64,000 nt of DNA from contig NGZR01000003.1 in assembly GCA_002197995.1 (NCBI GenBank), forward strand, positions 7,192,001-7,256,000, written 5' to 3'. Positions within the stretch are counted from its first letter, which is position 1. Each line of letters opens with the position of its first letter. This DNA comes from Gaeumannomyces sp. JS-464. Lineage: Eukaryota > Ascomycota > Sordariomycetes > Magnaporthales > Magnaporthaceae. The position numbers and the translations under genes were made by a program. The notes under the pieces were generated by a model that was not told the DNA's origin, searched no databases, and was given only the letters and a program-made list of their open reading frames with translations. Shown piece by piece: positions 45,982 through 55,528 of this stretch.

Positions 45982-47319
45982 ATGGATTCGCCTTGGCGCC
46001 GCGAGCTGGCCCTGGCCGTCCTGGCCGTCCGCGTCGGCGCCCGCATCGCAGAGGCCCTGTCGGCCGAAAAGGACCGCGGCGGCACCGTCGAGAAGCCCGA
46101 CCTGACCCCCGTCACAGTCGCCGACTTTGCCATCCAGGCCCTGCTGGCCGCCACCGTCGAGCACTGCTTCCCGCATGACGTCGTCGTCGGCGAGGAGTCG
46201 GCCGACGACCTGCGCGCCGACCCGGCCCTGCTCGACAGCGTGTGGGGCGCTATCGCCCGCGCCGTCGGCGAGCAGGAGCGTGACGAGCCGGGCGGCCTTG
46301 TGGTGCACGGCGATGGCCTTAAGGGGCTGCGGGTGGTGCCGCCGCGGTCCCGCGAGCACCTCCTCGACCTGGTCGACGCGTGCGGCGCCGCCAGCCCGAC
46401 GCCCTCCACCCCGCGCACGTGGATCGTCGACCCCATCGACGGCACTGCGTCCTTTGTCAAGAACGAGCTGTATGCCATCAACGTTGCCCTGGTCGAGGCT
46501 GGCGCCTTCGAGGCTGTCAGCTGCATCGGCGCGCCCAACATGACGTGGCACCCGCTGCCGCCCTCCAAACCGCTGCTGAACGGCGATGTCGAGGGCCGGT
46601 CGGCCGGGACGCGCGGCTGCATCATGTTTGCCGCGCGCGGCTACGGCGCTTGGAGACAGCCGCTCTTTATCGCCCCCGGCGAGCAAGAGGACGTCGCACC
46701 CACCAGGCTCGAGCGCCTCGACGAGATGGTCAAAACAACGGCGGACCTGCGGTTCGTGGGCTGCACGACCGTGGACTCGGGCGCCACCGACGTGCAAGAC
46801 ACCATCGCCGCCCTCGCCTGCGACCCGGCCTCGTCCACGTCGGACGTGCTCAGCTGGGTGCTGCGGTGGGCGGCAATGGCTCGAGGCGCGGCCAACGCCG
46901 TGGTGTGGGTGTACAAGAAGCGGTCACGCCTCGCCAAGACGTGGGACCACGCTGGGGCCATGCTCCTATTCCGCGAGGCCGGCGGCGCCGTCTCGGACGT
47001 CGACGGCCACCCCATCGACATGGCCGCGGGCCGCACCTACGACGCAAACTACGGCTTCGTCGCCGCGCCCGCTCACCTGCACGCCGCCTTGCTGGCCCAC
47101 GTGCGCGAGGTGCTGGCCGAGCTGCGGCCAGACCTCGCGCGAGTCGACCCGGGACTGGAGCTGCGCACCGCAGGGTCCGTCCTGGACCGCGCCGAGCGTG
47201 TCAGCGCCGAGCTCGTGTCGGCAGGGGACCTGCGCTTGGCGGAGCTGGCCCGGGCGGGCGTTGCTGCGGCCAGACAAAGGCTCGCTGCTGCGACAAGCGC
47301 TTGTGGTGGGCATGAGTGA
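45982..47319 (+). CDS. 3'(2'),5'-bisphosphate nucleotidase / inositol-monophosphatase family enzyme
   Basis: Single intact exon, 445 residues. Family motifs for the Mg2+/Li+-dependent phosphomonoesterases are all present: KPDLTPVTVADFAIQALLAA (early Asp/Thr site), VVVGEESADDLR (metal-binding Glu), TWIVDPIDGTASFVKNELYA (the DPIDGT metal/phosphate loop), and KTWDHAGAMLLFREAGGAVS (the WDHAG motif near the C terminus). The length and the long insert with GLKGLRVVPPRSREHLLDLV fit the fungal Met22/Hal2 group, which hydrolyses PAP in sulfate assimilation and confers salt tolerance. However, in Hal2 the loop is normally DPIDGTKGF; here it is DPIDGTASF, so another inositol-phosphatase-like activity is possible. 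The extended C terminus (DRAERVSAELVSAGDLRLAE) is extra. Confidence 0.82.
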   Translation: MDSPWRRELALAVLAVRVGARIAEALSAEKDRGGTVEKPDLTPVTVADFAIQALLAATVEHCFPHDVVVGEESADDLRADPALLDSVWGAIARAVGEQERDEPGGLVVHGDGLKGLRVVPPRSREHLLDLVDACGAASPTPSTPRTWIVDPIDGTASFVKNELYAINVALVEAGAFEAVSCIGAPNMTWHPLPPSKPLLNGDVEGRSAGTRGCIMFAARGYGAWRQPLFIAPGEQEDVAPTRLERLDEMVKTTADLRFVGCTTVDSGATDVQDTIAALACDPASSTSDVLSWVLRWAAMARGAANAVVWVYKKRSRLAKTWDHAGAMLLFREAGGAVSDVDGHPIDMAAGRTYDANYGFVAAPAHLHAALLAHVREVLAELRPDLARVDPGLELRTAGSVLDRAERVSAELVSAGDLRLAELARAGVAAARQRLAAATSACGGHE

Positions 47320-47462
47320 AACATCACAAAAAGATTTTCCAGCTTTGTGGCTTTCAATACAGATCGCTGCTAACGACGACCTAGAGAGAAACAAAGATCT
47401 AGACCTATGCCCTTGATGTTATGCGGGGGCTTCCCATGATGCATACAAAACTCTGCGCATCC

Positions 47463-49611
47463 CTATGGCCCCACTGTCACATCTGCTGGTGAGTGAAACG
47501 ACTCGTCAGGCTGACGGCCATGGTCAGGTACTTGAGATGGGACGATTCCCTTCCGTAGGGCTTCGTCGTGGGTGAAAGTGCCGTAGACGTCATCCCTGTC
47601 AGACTTGCCGAGCGCCCTCGGAGGCCAGGTCCGAACTACCGCATAGTAGATGAGAGAAGCGGAGAAGAAGCCTGTGACAGCAGATCCCGAAGAGAAATGA
47701 AACGGCAGGATAAAGTTAATTAACTTTTCTTCTTTTTTTGCCCAGCTGTCGGAAACACCGACACGCTGCGGGGTCCTTGCTTGGACGGCGTGCCTTGAAA
47801 AGATTCCAGAAGCCAGAGCGAAGGGTACAAGCAAGGATTGTGATGCATGTACTGACCGAAGAAATAGCTGCCCTGGTTGTATCTCACGAGCCAGCCGGGC
47901 ACGTGGACGCTCGGGGTCAAACGGGCGATCATCCCCGGCACGGCGGGGACGGAGCACGCTGCCCAGACGAGGATGGACCTGAGGTTGAAGCCGTGCGTGA
48001 AGTAGTAGCTCCCGTCGGGCGAGAGGGTGTAGAGGGCGGACAGCTCGATTTTCTGTCAGCGGGTTGTTAGTTGGATGTTTGGAGTAGGCCAGGGCTAAGC
48101 CTTCTGGAAATGCGAGAAAGAAGGTTAAAATTGGGTTTTCTGGCTGACTTACCTGCTTGCGCAGAAGAAAGTAATCGGTCTGGACGCATGGGAGGGAAGG
48201 ATGCCAGGTTAGCAGGCGTGTGTGTTTGTTTGCGACGAGGAGCAATTGGGGAAGAGCCGCGGCGGTGCTCATCAAAGAAATAAAACTTACCACGACGATC
48301 CCTGTCAGGGGCGCGAGAAAAACAGAGAAGGACGCCATGGCGGCGATGAAGACGGACGGGGCGCCGTACAGCAGCCACGGGCGGACGGCCCACGACAGGA
48401 CGGCGCAGGCCACGCTGCCCCGCCGCACGTCGACGTAGCGCGGAACAGGCCGGCCAGGTCCATCCCGGCCGCGTACCCGTTGCCCATGACGTTCTCGGCC
48501 AGCTGGCTGCACGCCAGGCCCAGGGCGCAGGCGAGCGCGGCGGCCCGTGTGGCCGGGGTGTAGTCGTCGCGCAGCCACTGCTCCACGATGGAGAGCGGGT
48601 TCCAGAAGGGCGCCGAGGGGGAGTCGGGCCAGACGACGCGCGTGGCGCCGGCCGTCAGGATCGACATGAGCGGGACGACGGAGCCGGGGATGAAGGTCGC
48701 GAACGCGAGCCCGGGCACCTGGGCGCCGGGCCGCCGGGCGAAGCGCGTGTAGTCGGCCTGGTTGAGGATGCCGGCGCTGATGGCGCCGATGCCCGACGTC
48801 ACGGCATAGAACCACACCCATGCGGGGCTGCTGGTGGCGGCGGCGTTGGGGTCTGGGGGTGGTGCTGGCGCGGCACGCAGCACGGCGTCCAGACCGCCCG
48901 CGGTGCGGCAGGCCCAGACGGTAATGGACAGCATGACGGTGAGGGAGATGCAGTTTGCGAGCGCGAGGGCGCGCGCCGCCGACTCGGGGCGGCGGAACCA
49001 CATGAGCGGGGCGGCGACGGCCTGGAAGACGGCGAAGCCGACGAGGCCGCGGGCGGTAGGCGACGGGAGGGACAGGAAGGCGCGGCTGCAGCTGCCGAGC
49101 GCGGCAGCGACGCACAGCCCGCCCAGCCAGGCCTGCATGGCGTACCAGACGACCGAGAGGAGGACGCGCGTCGCGATGGCGACATAGGACCCCCGGATGC
49201 CGAGGACGACGCGCTGCGAGACCGGGAAGGAGATGTGCCACGAGGAGCCGACGCTGCCCGTCGCGCTGGCGACGAGCACGACGGCCGTCTGGGAGATGAG
49301 CATGGCGGCCAGGATGGAGGGGATGGGGAGCGACAGGGAGAGGATGGCGGCGGCGGCGGACCAGGCCGTGATGGTGAACTGGGCGGCGGAGAAGAAGGAG
49401 AGGTACTGGGGAGGGCCCCAGATGCGGCGGGAGGGCGGGAGGGGCGCGATGTCGGGGTTGAGGAGCGCGGTTGAGGGTGTGCTGGTGTCGGGAGGGATAG
49501 GCGGGCGTTCAGGATGGAGAGGAGGCTGCTGTTGTCTGACGGGGAGGGCTTTGGAGGCGAGGAGGCGAGGAGGGGCTCCCTTTCTGGTGAGGTGCACGAT
49601 GGGCCCGCCAT
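47463..49611 (-). CDS. NCS1-family nucleobase permease (Fur/Fcy-like)
   Basis: Five coding segments are implied, four clear exons on the minus strand: 49611-48291, 48179-48153 (27 nt), 48052-47857, 47671-47463; about 584 residues. NCS1 proteins import uracil, cytosine, purines, allantoin or thiamine with protons. Seen: RRIWGPPQYLSFFSAAQFTI in TM1, SFPVSQRVVLGIRGSYVAIA, WYAMQAWLGGLCVAAALGSC (TM3), SGIGAISAGILNQADYTRFA (the NxxDxxRY-type motif), NPLSIVEQWL, the micro-exon TDYFLLRKQ, and YTLSPDGSYYFTHGFNLRSI with a TM11-12 end. Two frame breaks: a C missing (plus-strand GG at 48442-48443, after DLAGLF) and one near 49505 in the polar N-terminal tail. Paired GATAAG sites lie about 255-270 bp upstream. 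Substrate not resolvable by eye. Confidence 0.85.
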
Positions 49612-50533
49612 GTGTGCTGCTTCATGTCCTTGTTTGGTGGTCTTGTGTCGTTTGGGTCCCTCGATGGAGAAGCACAGCCAGCTGGAGCAGTCAAGTGTAT
49701 CAAGATGGAGAGGGGGGAAATATGGTCAAAGGGCAAAATTAAGGTGCTCCTCGCGGGAATTAACGAGATTCTCAGTAGCTGGTCCCTCTCTCCACAAATC
49801 TGGTTCCCCATTCGAGGTCGCTGCCGGCGTTCCATCGTGGGCGTTCCTGCCCGAACTAAGTGATCTGATAAGATTGATAAGATCCACTGTGCCCGCCGAA
49901 TGTGGATCCCGGCAATTGCCTGGTCGAGCTAAGCTTGGGTTCAAAACCAGCTTGGGCGACTTCGGGCTCTCAACCTGTCCTGTACCCTAAGCAACGAAGA
50001 TCACAAAAAGTGTGATTTACAAACACGCTATCCAGGAATTGTGTTTCTTATGCTTCCACTTCTGGGCAAAAATGTCAGTTGCATAACACCCCAAGGACTT
50101 TGCCACTTAAAAAATGTTTGCTGCTGACATTAATCTCAGTTGCTTCTCAGATCTGTTGGACTGAGCGGCCAGAGCCAAACATACAGCCCGCTCTCTCTTT
50201 AAAGACGGGAGCCCCACCGCCCTCTCTGATAAAAAATTTCCGACCTTCCGCGTCCACTCCGTTGTCTCCCCAAGCTTCAACTCCGACCCATCCCTCTTCC
50301 AAGGGTCAACGTTGCGGTCTTCTTTCCTTCCTGTTTATAATTCATCAGCCATCTCGCCGCGGACGGCCCTGCTCCCTTCTATCTATAATCAGTCCATCAA
50401 CTAAACGCCAAGAGCACCATCGCAGCCCATTTCGCCAGGCCCTGCAAACTCGTCACCCTTCTTCTTCCCGCGCCCTTTAAACCCACCACTCCATACTAGC
50501 AATGGGCACATAATCAGAGTCCCTCGCGCCACC
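49612..50533. other. Divergent intergenic region, NCS1 permease / F-box-like gene
   Basis: No gene supported. Contains the GATA pair at 49863-49881. Confidence 0.45.
49863..49881. promoter_or_regulatory. Paired GATA elements upstream of the NCS1 permease
   Basis: ATCTGATAA at 49863-49871 overlaps GATAAG (49867-49872), and a second GATAAG lies at 49876-49881. HGATAR pairs are the recognised binding sites of AreA/NIT2-type nitrogen activators; the first also matches ATCWGATAA of iron GATA repressors. Position about 255 bp upstream of the permease start favours nitrogen control of nucleobase uptake (inference). Confidence 0.5.
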
Positions 50534-51708
50534 ATGCCGGTTTCAAAAGAGCTCGCGTTCCAATGGGAGTGCGGCAACTTCACGGACCCAGAGTTCCGAC
50601 CCCCCGACGAGCTCACGAAGTCCTTCATCCAAGCGCGTGTCAAGCCCTGGGAGGATCACCTTAAAATCTACTGGGCATGGTATCAAGAGAAGGAACACCT
50701 GGCCCGTCCATCTCCTCAAGATCAAAGAGCCATGCAACAGCACATCAGCCAGACCCTCACCGTCGAGCCATGCGAGGGTGATGGCTTTCTTGTCAGGCGC
50801 CTCAAGCGCTGGATAGTCAACCATCGGCTGGAGTCAGAACGGAAACGACGCATTGGAACAGAGTTCCACGGCTTTAATTAGCTCCCTGCCGGCCGAGATT
50901 CGAGCCCTCGTCTACAAGCATGCCCTCATCACCCCATCGGCAAGTTCCTCATGCCTCCGAAGCGGGACAACAAGTTCGAGAAGATCGCAGTGAGGCACAT
51001 GAAAGATGGCGAGGGTAAAATCTATCGGAGGTTTGCGGATTTCATCAAGCCGACCCGCTACGGCCGCTCCAGTCCGCACAAGATGGCAGCCCAACCTCTT
51101 CTTGCATTGAGCCTGCTTCTATGTGTCAGCAAGGTGATGCAGTCCGAAGCCGAAGCCGTCTTCTTTGGTGGCAACACGATGTTATTCATCAACAACTCAC
51201 CCACGGCATCCGACGAAGATTCCGAGCGGTGGCGAGATTCGCTGTCACGGGTGGGCCCGAATCTGCGCAGCATCAGTGTCTCTCTTATTCCTAGCAACTC
51301 TGGATACTCACTGGCTTCTGGGGCGGCGACGTTGCTGGTCTGCGAAGGCACCTCGCAGATTCAGGGGTGGCCTGGAATCCCGCCCATCGGGACTCCACCC
51401 CTGGCGTTGCCCACAATAGTTGCATAGAACGCTTCGAATGCGGCATGCTTGGGCGCCTAGACTACTGCTTTCCGAATCTGGATCTTTTGGAACTCTGGCT
51501 CGAAGAGGCAACGTGTATTCCAGGCTGTTGTCGCAAGGTCGAGCTCATCTGTACTTCTCTGATCGAAACCTATGCGCCAGGAGGCTGGGCGGAGGAGCCT
51601 CCTTGCCCGCCCAAGGCGATCAAGTTTCTAGGGTGGAAGAACGCGGAAGAACGAGATGAGATCAAGGAGCGACTTAAGGATCTCGGATCTCGGGTCGTAT
51701 TCGAGTAG
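50534..51708 (+). CDS. F-box/2EXR-like fungal hypothetical protein, frame-broken
   Basis: The N-terminal part MPVSKELAFQWECGNFTDPE to about residue 100 (FLVRRLKRWIVNHRLESERK) is followed by STALISSLPAEIRALVYKHA, a typical F-box/2EXR-like start (LPxEIRxxVY). Then come IGKFLMPPKRDNKFEKIAV, LLALSLLLCVSKVMQSEAEA, VFFGGNTMLFINNSPTA, and the C-terminal block GRLDYCFPNLDLLELWLEEA to RLKDLGSRVVFE. The frame changes at least three times: near 50855, at 50932-50935 (four C where five fit) and in 51385-51425. The sequence reads as one ~390-residue protein across these. Such proteins are a large, variable family in moulds, thought to act as ubiquitin-ligase adaptors or simply unknown. Whether this copy is functional is unclear. 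Confidence 0.5.
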
Positions 51709-51987
51709 CAGAGGTGCTATGGAGCAGCGGGAGAGGACGAGAAAAGATGACACACGTGTGGACGGAAACTGGAACATGGGAGCACTGGCAAGGAGCTGTC
51801 AAAAGAACGGGTGCACGGGCAGCGAGTCAGGGAGTTGGAACGGTTGTTGCGATGTTTTTTTCCTGCTATTACTTTCTTTTCCATTTTTTTTTTTTTTTTT
51901 CCAACCCATAATCACTCGGGTGCTCTCTTTTTCGTACCCGACATGTTTGGTCAACTGCGGGTGGGCCGAGATCGGGGCAATCTCTGC

Positions 51988-52009
51988 ATCAGATAAGATG
52001 ATCAGATAA
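51988..52009 (+). promoter_or_regulatory. Two tandem ATCAGATAA sites (iron-responsive GATA repressor operators)
   Basis: ATCAGATAA at 51988-51996 and again at 52001-52009, starts 13 bp apart, in the same orientation. ATCWGATAA is the established binding site of SREA/SRE/Urbs1-type repressors that shut off siderophore genes when iron is ample. The next gene downstream is a siderophore transporter, about 670 bp away; the upstream gene points the same way, so the sites belong to the transporter. Confidence 0.75.
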
Positions 52010-52630
52010 AATTTCTCATCAGGGCCCCCACTTGGCGGCGCCACCAACGCCGTCTAATGGTGGCTCGCACATGGCTCCGCGAATCACAGACAGACTGCCA
52101 GCTTTCCGACCCTCTTGACCCTCCAGTGTGACGTGAAATTCCACCTCGCTTGCCAAGACCCGCCTGGCCAGCCTGTCTCTTGTGGTTTTAGCGCCTAACG
52201 CGTCACCTCGGAGAGCGGCGAGCGGAGATGCTCGGAGGCTGCCACCAACACCAGAAGCCTTGTCCGAGTCAAGCTTTTGGCCCTGCATCGGGAAGACTTC
52301 CGCCCTCCAGCCATTAGCAGCACCGTGGCTGGTCCATTTCGTGAAAATCCCGCAGCGATCGTCGGGAAAGCAGTGGATGTGACAAAACTAGGTGCCCTCT
52401 ACAGGGGCTGAGGGACCCTCGGAGCCATGGCCCATGGCCAGGGTCACACTGAAATTGCCCAGCCCTCGGCCCTTTTCATGCGGCGCGCATCACCCGCCCG
52501 CCACGGGATTGGCTTCTACCCTCGCGTGGGTGTGGGCGTTCATGGCAGCTAGGTAGCACCGCGCCACGAGACCACCGCTAACCTCCACGTCAAGAAAGGA
52601 CGCTGTAGCTCGTCCTCCCTCGCGCCGCCA

Positions 52631-52636
52631 TATAAC
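52631..52636 (+). promoter_or_regulatory. TATA-like box of the siderophore transporter
   Basis: CCATATAACC with TATAAC at 52631-52636, 45 bp before the first in-frame ATG (52676) and 132 bp before the second (52763). Confidence 0.45.
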
Positions 52637-52675
52637 CCCCTCCGTTTGTCCCCTCCATTTTCGGGTCTCTCCCCT

Positions 52676-54619
52676 ATGTCGCCACCCAACTGCCGGGGCT
52701 ACGACACGTTCCCTGGTGCGTCTGCAGAGCCGCGTCCGTCCACCGAAGCCCTCCTACCCGCCATGAACAAGATCTTTGCCCGTCCAGCCGCCGCCATGGC
52801 CCCGGTCGTCGCCGAGGACCAGCCCAAGAGCCGGCAGGCAGCCGACAACGCCAGCGATGGGGAGGGCGGCCCCGGGGATCGCTCTCCCGCCCAGGATGCC
52901 ACCGCCGACGACCAGGACTCGATCGACAGGAGCGCCCAGCGCGGCGTCCAGAAGATGGAGGCCACCACCAAGGTCTGGTCGCGCAAGCACCTGATCCTGG
53001 CCTATGTCCTGTGAGTTGCCGTTCGGTCCCCCTACTCCCTCAGAGGCCGCACAGCTGACACGGCTCCCAGGATCTGGATCATCAACTTCGTCGACGCCAT
53101 GGAGCAGGGCATGTCGGGCTCGCTGGTCGCCTACGTGACCTCGTCCTTCGCTCAGCACTCGCTCACCGCCACGACGAGCGTCATGTCCAGCATCATCGGC
53201 GGCCTCTTCAAGCTGCCGCTGGCCAAGGTGCTCGACATCTGGGGCCGCCCGCACGGCTTCGTCCTGTGCATGGTCCTGCTCACCATCGGCCTGGGCGTGA
53301 TGGCGGCCTGCGACAACGTCGAGATGTACGCGGCCGCCCAGGTCTTCTACTGGGTCGGCTACAACGGCCTCAACTACAGCCTGTCCATCTTTGTGGCCGA
53401 CACGTCGGCCCTCAAGAACCGCGCGCTGCTGTTCGCCTTCATGTCGTCGCCCTACATCATCACCGTCTGGACCAGCGGGCCCATCGCCCAGAGCTTCCTC
53501 GATACTATTGGGTGGCGCTGGGCGTACGGCACCTTTGCTATCGTCACTCCGGCCATGTGCGCCCCGCTGCTGGGTCTCTTCGTCTGGAACTACCGCAAGG
53601 CCAAGGTCATGGGCCTGATCGTGCCAGAGGAGTCGGGCCGGTCGGCCTGGGAGTCGCTCAAGTTCTACGTGATCCAGTTTGACCTGCTGGGCATCATCCT
53701 GCTGGCTGGTGGGCTCGCACTGTTCCTGCTGCCCTTCAGCCTCTACACCGTTGTCGAGGGCCAGTGGGCCAGCCCGATGGTGATTTGCATGCTCGTGTTC
53801 GGCGTCGCCCTGGTTGTGGCCTTTGCCCTCTACGAGAAGCTCCTGGCGCCCGTGACCTTCATCCCCTTCGAGCTGCTGACGGACCGCAGCATCCTGGGCG
53901 CGTCGGTCCTGTCGACAGTGCTGTTCGTCAGCTTCTACATCTGGGACAGCTACTTCCCGTCGTTCCTGCAGGTCGTCAACGGGCTCGACGTGGCGCGCAG
54001 CTCGTACGTCGTCAACATCTACAGCATCGGCTCGTGTTTCTGGGCCATCGTGGTCGGCGTCCTGATCCGCTGGACGGGGCGGTTCAAGTGGCTGGCCGTC
54101 TACTTTGGCATGCCGCTGACCATGGTCGGGGTCGGGCTGATGCTCGCGTTCCGGCAACCCGACGTCAATATTGGGTACATTGTCATGTGCCAGATTTTCA
54201 TCGCCGTCGCGGGCGGCACGCTCGTCATCTGCATCGAGATGGCGGGCATGGCGGCCGTGACGCACCAGCACATCGCCGTGGTCCTGGCCCTGATGTCCAT
54301 GTTCTCGTCCATCGGCGGCGCTATCGGGAGCACCGTCGCCGCGGCCATCTGGACGGGCGTTTTCCCTGCTCGCCTGGCAGCGTACCTGCCGGCCGAGGAG
54401 CTGGGCAAGTTGAAGACGATCTACTCGGACCTCAACACGCAGCTATCGTACCCCTGGGGCTCGCCGGCGCGCCGGGCCATCCAGCACGCGTACGGGGACG
54501 CGCAGCGGTACATGCTCATTGCCAGCACGGTCGTGCTTGTGCTCGGCTTCGCGTGCTGCGTCGTGTGGCGCGACTACCGGGTCAAGGACTTTAAGCAGGT
54601 CAAGGGCCGCGTCATTTGA
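52676..54619 (+). CDS. Siderophore:H+ symporter (SIT/ARN family MFS)
   Basis: Exons 52676-53010 and 53071-54619; 627 residues; frame intact. SIT proteins import ferric siderophores across the plasma membrane or endosome. The family opening WIINFVDAMEQGMSGSLVAY is unmistakable, followed by SSIIGGLFKLPLAKVLDIWG, QVFYWVGYNGLNYSLSIFVA, FAFMSSPYIITVWTSGPIAQ, DRSILGASVLSTVLFVSFYI, WDSYFPSFLQVVNGLDVARS (conserved SIT segment) and ALMSMFSSIGGAIGSTVAAA. The last extracellular loop (FPARLAAYLPAEELGKLKTI to YPWGSPARRAIQHAYGDAQR) is diagnostic of the family. The N-terminal ~110 residues are polar; an in-frame ATG at 52763 (MNKIFARPAAAMAPVV) may be the real start given the TATA position. Two ATCAGATAA operators upstream predict iron repression. 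Confidence 0.94.
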
Positions 54620-55528
54620 GGTCTGCTGTCTTGCATGAACTGGTGCTTCGATGTCCTGGGGGAGTGAGGGTGCCGTTAATCTTGGATAGGACGAGGCTTT
54701 TGGCCAGAATAATTCCTTGGCTATATGGGCTGGGGTTAGCGGCATTGATCGACAAAAGGGGCGTGGTAAAACGATCTGGGGTTCGATACCAAAAATTCTA
54801 TGGCATTATTCCACGCATTTGAAGTCTATTTAGCTCCGGCTCCGGTGGCTGCCGATGGGCAAGGCGGGTGATCCGAGCTCATCTGGTCCCATCTCTGTTC
54901 AGCTGCGTGGCCCCAACTTTGATGTCAAGAAAATACCCTCGACCTCATGGCCCGTTTTTGGCCATCCGCACGACGGCCCGTCTGGGACCCTTCGGGACTG
55001 TGGCGGGCATGGCGGGCCGGCGGTTCGAAGAAGCCACAAATCCGCCAGAGGAGCGGATTGCGAGGGAGCAGGAGGGGAAAGATTGAAGTTTACGTATTCG
55101 TCCGACTCGAAACAAAAACAAAGTTTGCGGCAATATGCAGGGGCCGGCCTGCAATGGACGGATGCCACGGCGGCTTTCTGGTTCTAAGGGCCGGGTCGCA
55201 TGCACTGAATGATTCGCGGCCTTGCTCTTGGTGTGATTCTCGGCTATAGAGTGCGGACAGGGGTAGGGGTAATGCCATAAGGCCCGTCGCCTGGAGGGAC
55301 ATGCCTGCCTTGAGCTCCGGAGAGACTGGCGGCCATGTCGGATACAGAGTACATCTATTTAAGATGCGGTGAAGGCGCTGACGAGCTAAGAGAGCTGTCT
55401 GAGCTCCCTTAGTCGACTTTTGACCTTGGCTGGAAAAGTCGTCGTGCCAGTCGTTTCCATCTTTTGCCTGGCCCAGCTGCCGCCAATAGACACGTTCTCG
55501 CCTGGACGCGCCCAGCGCGGGAGACGCC
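54620..55528. other. Intergenic; glucanase promoter at its 3' end
   Basis: No gene supported. A TATA-like TATTTAAG at 55356-55363 lies 170 bp before the GH7 start. Confidence 0.45.
55356..55363 (+). promoter_or_regulatory. TATA-like box of the GH7 gene
   Basis: CATCTATTTAAGATG; TATTTAAG at 55356-55363, 166 bp upstream of the ATG at 55529. Confidence 0.45.

Larger units (their letters stand above)
51709..52675. other. Intergenic; promoter of the siderophore transporter
   Basis: Contains a T17 tract (51884-51900), two ATCAGATAA iron-GATA sites (51988-52009) and a TATA-like TATAAC (52631). No gene supported. Confidence 0.5.

Noticed and set aside
45700..46797. 365-codon antisense frame over the phosphatase gene
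   Set aside because: Mirror of a conserved enzyme; no family character.
52754..54271. 505-codon antisense frame under the siderophore transporter
   Set aside because: Its content is an Asp/His/Gly/Arg-rich mirror of a clearly conserved transporter.
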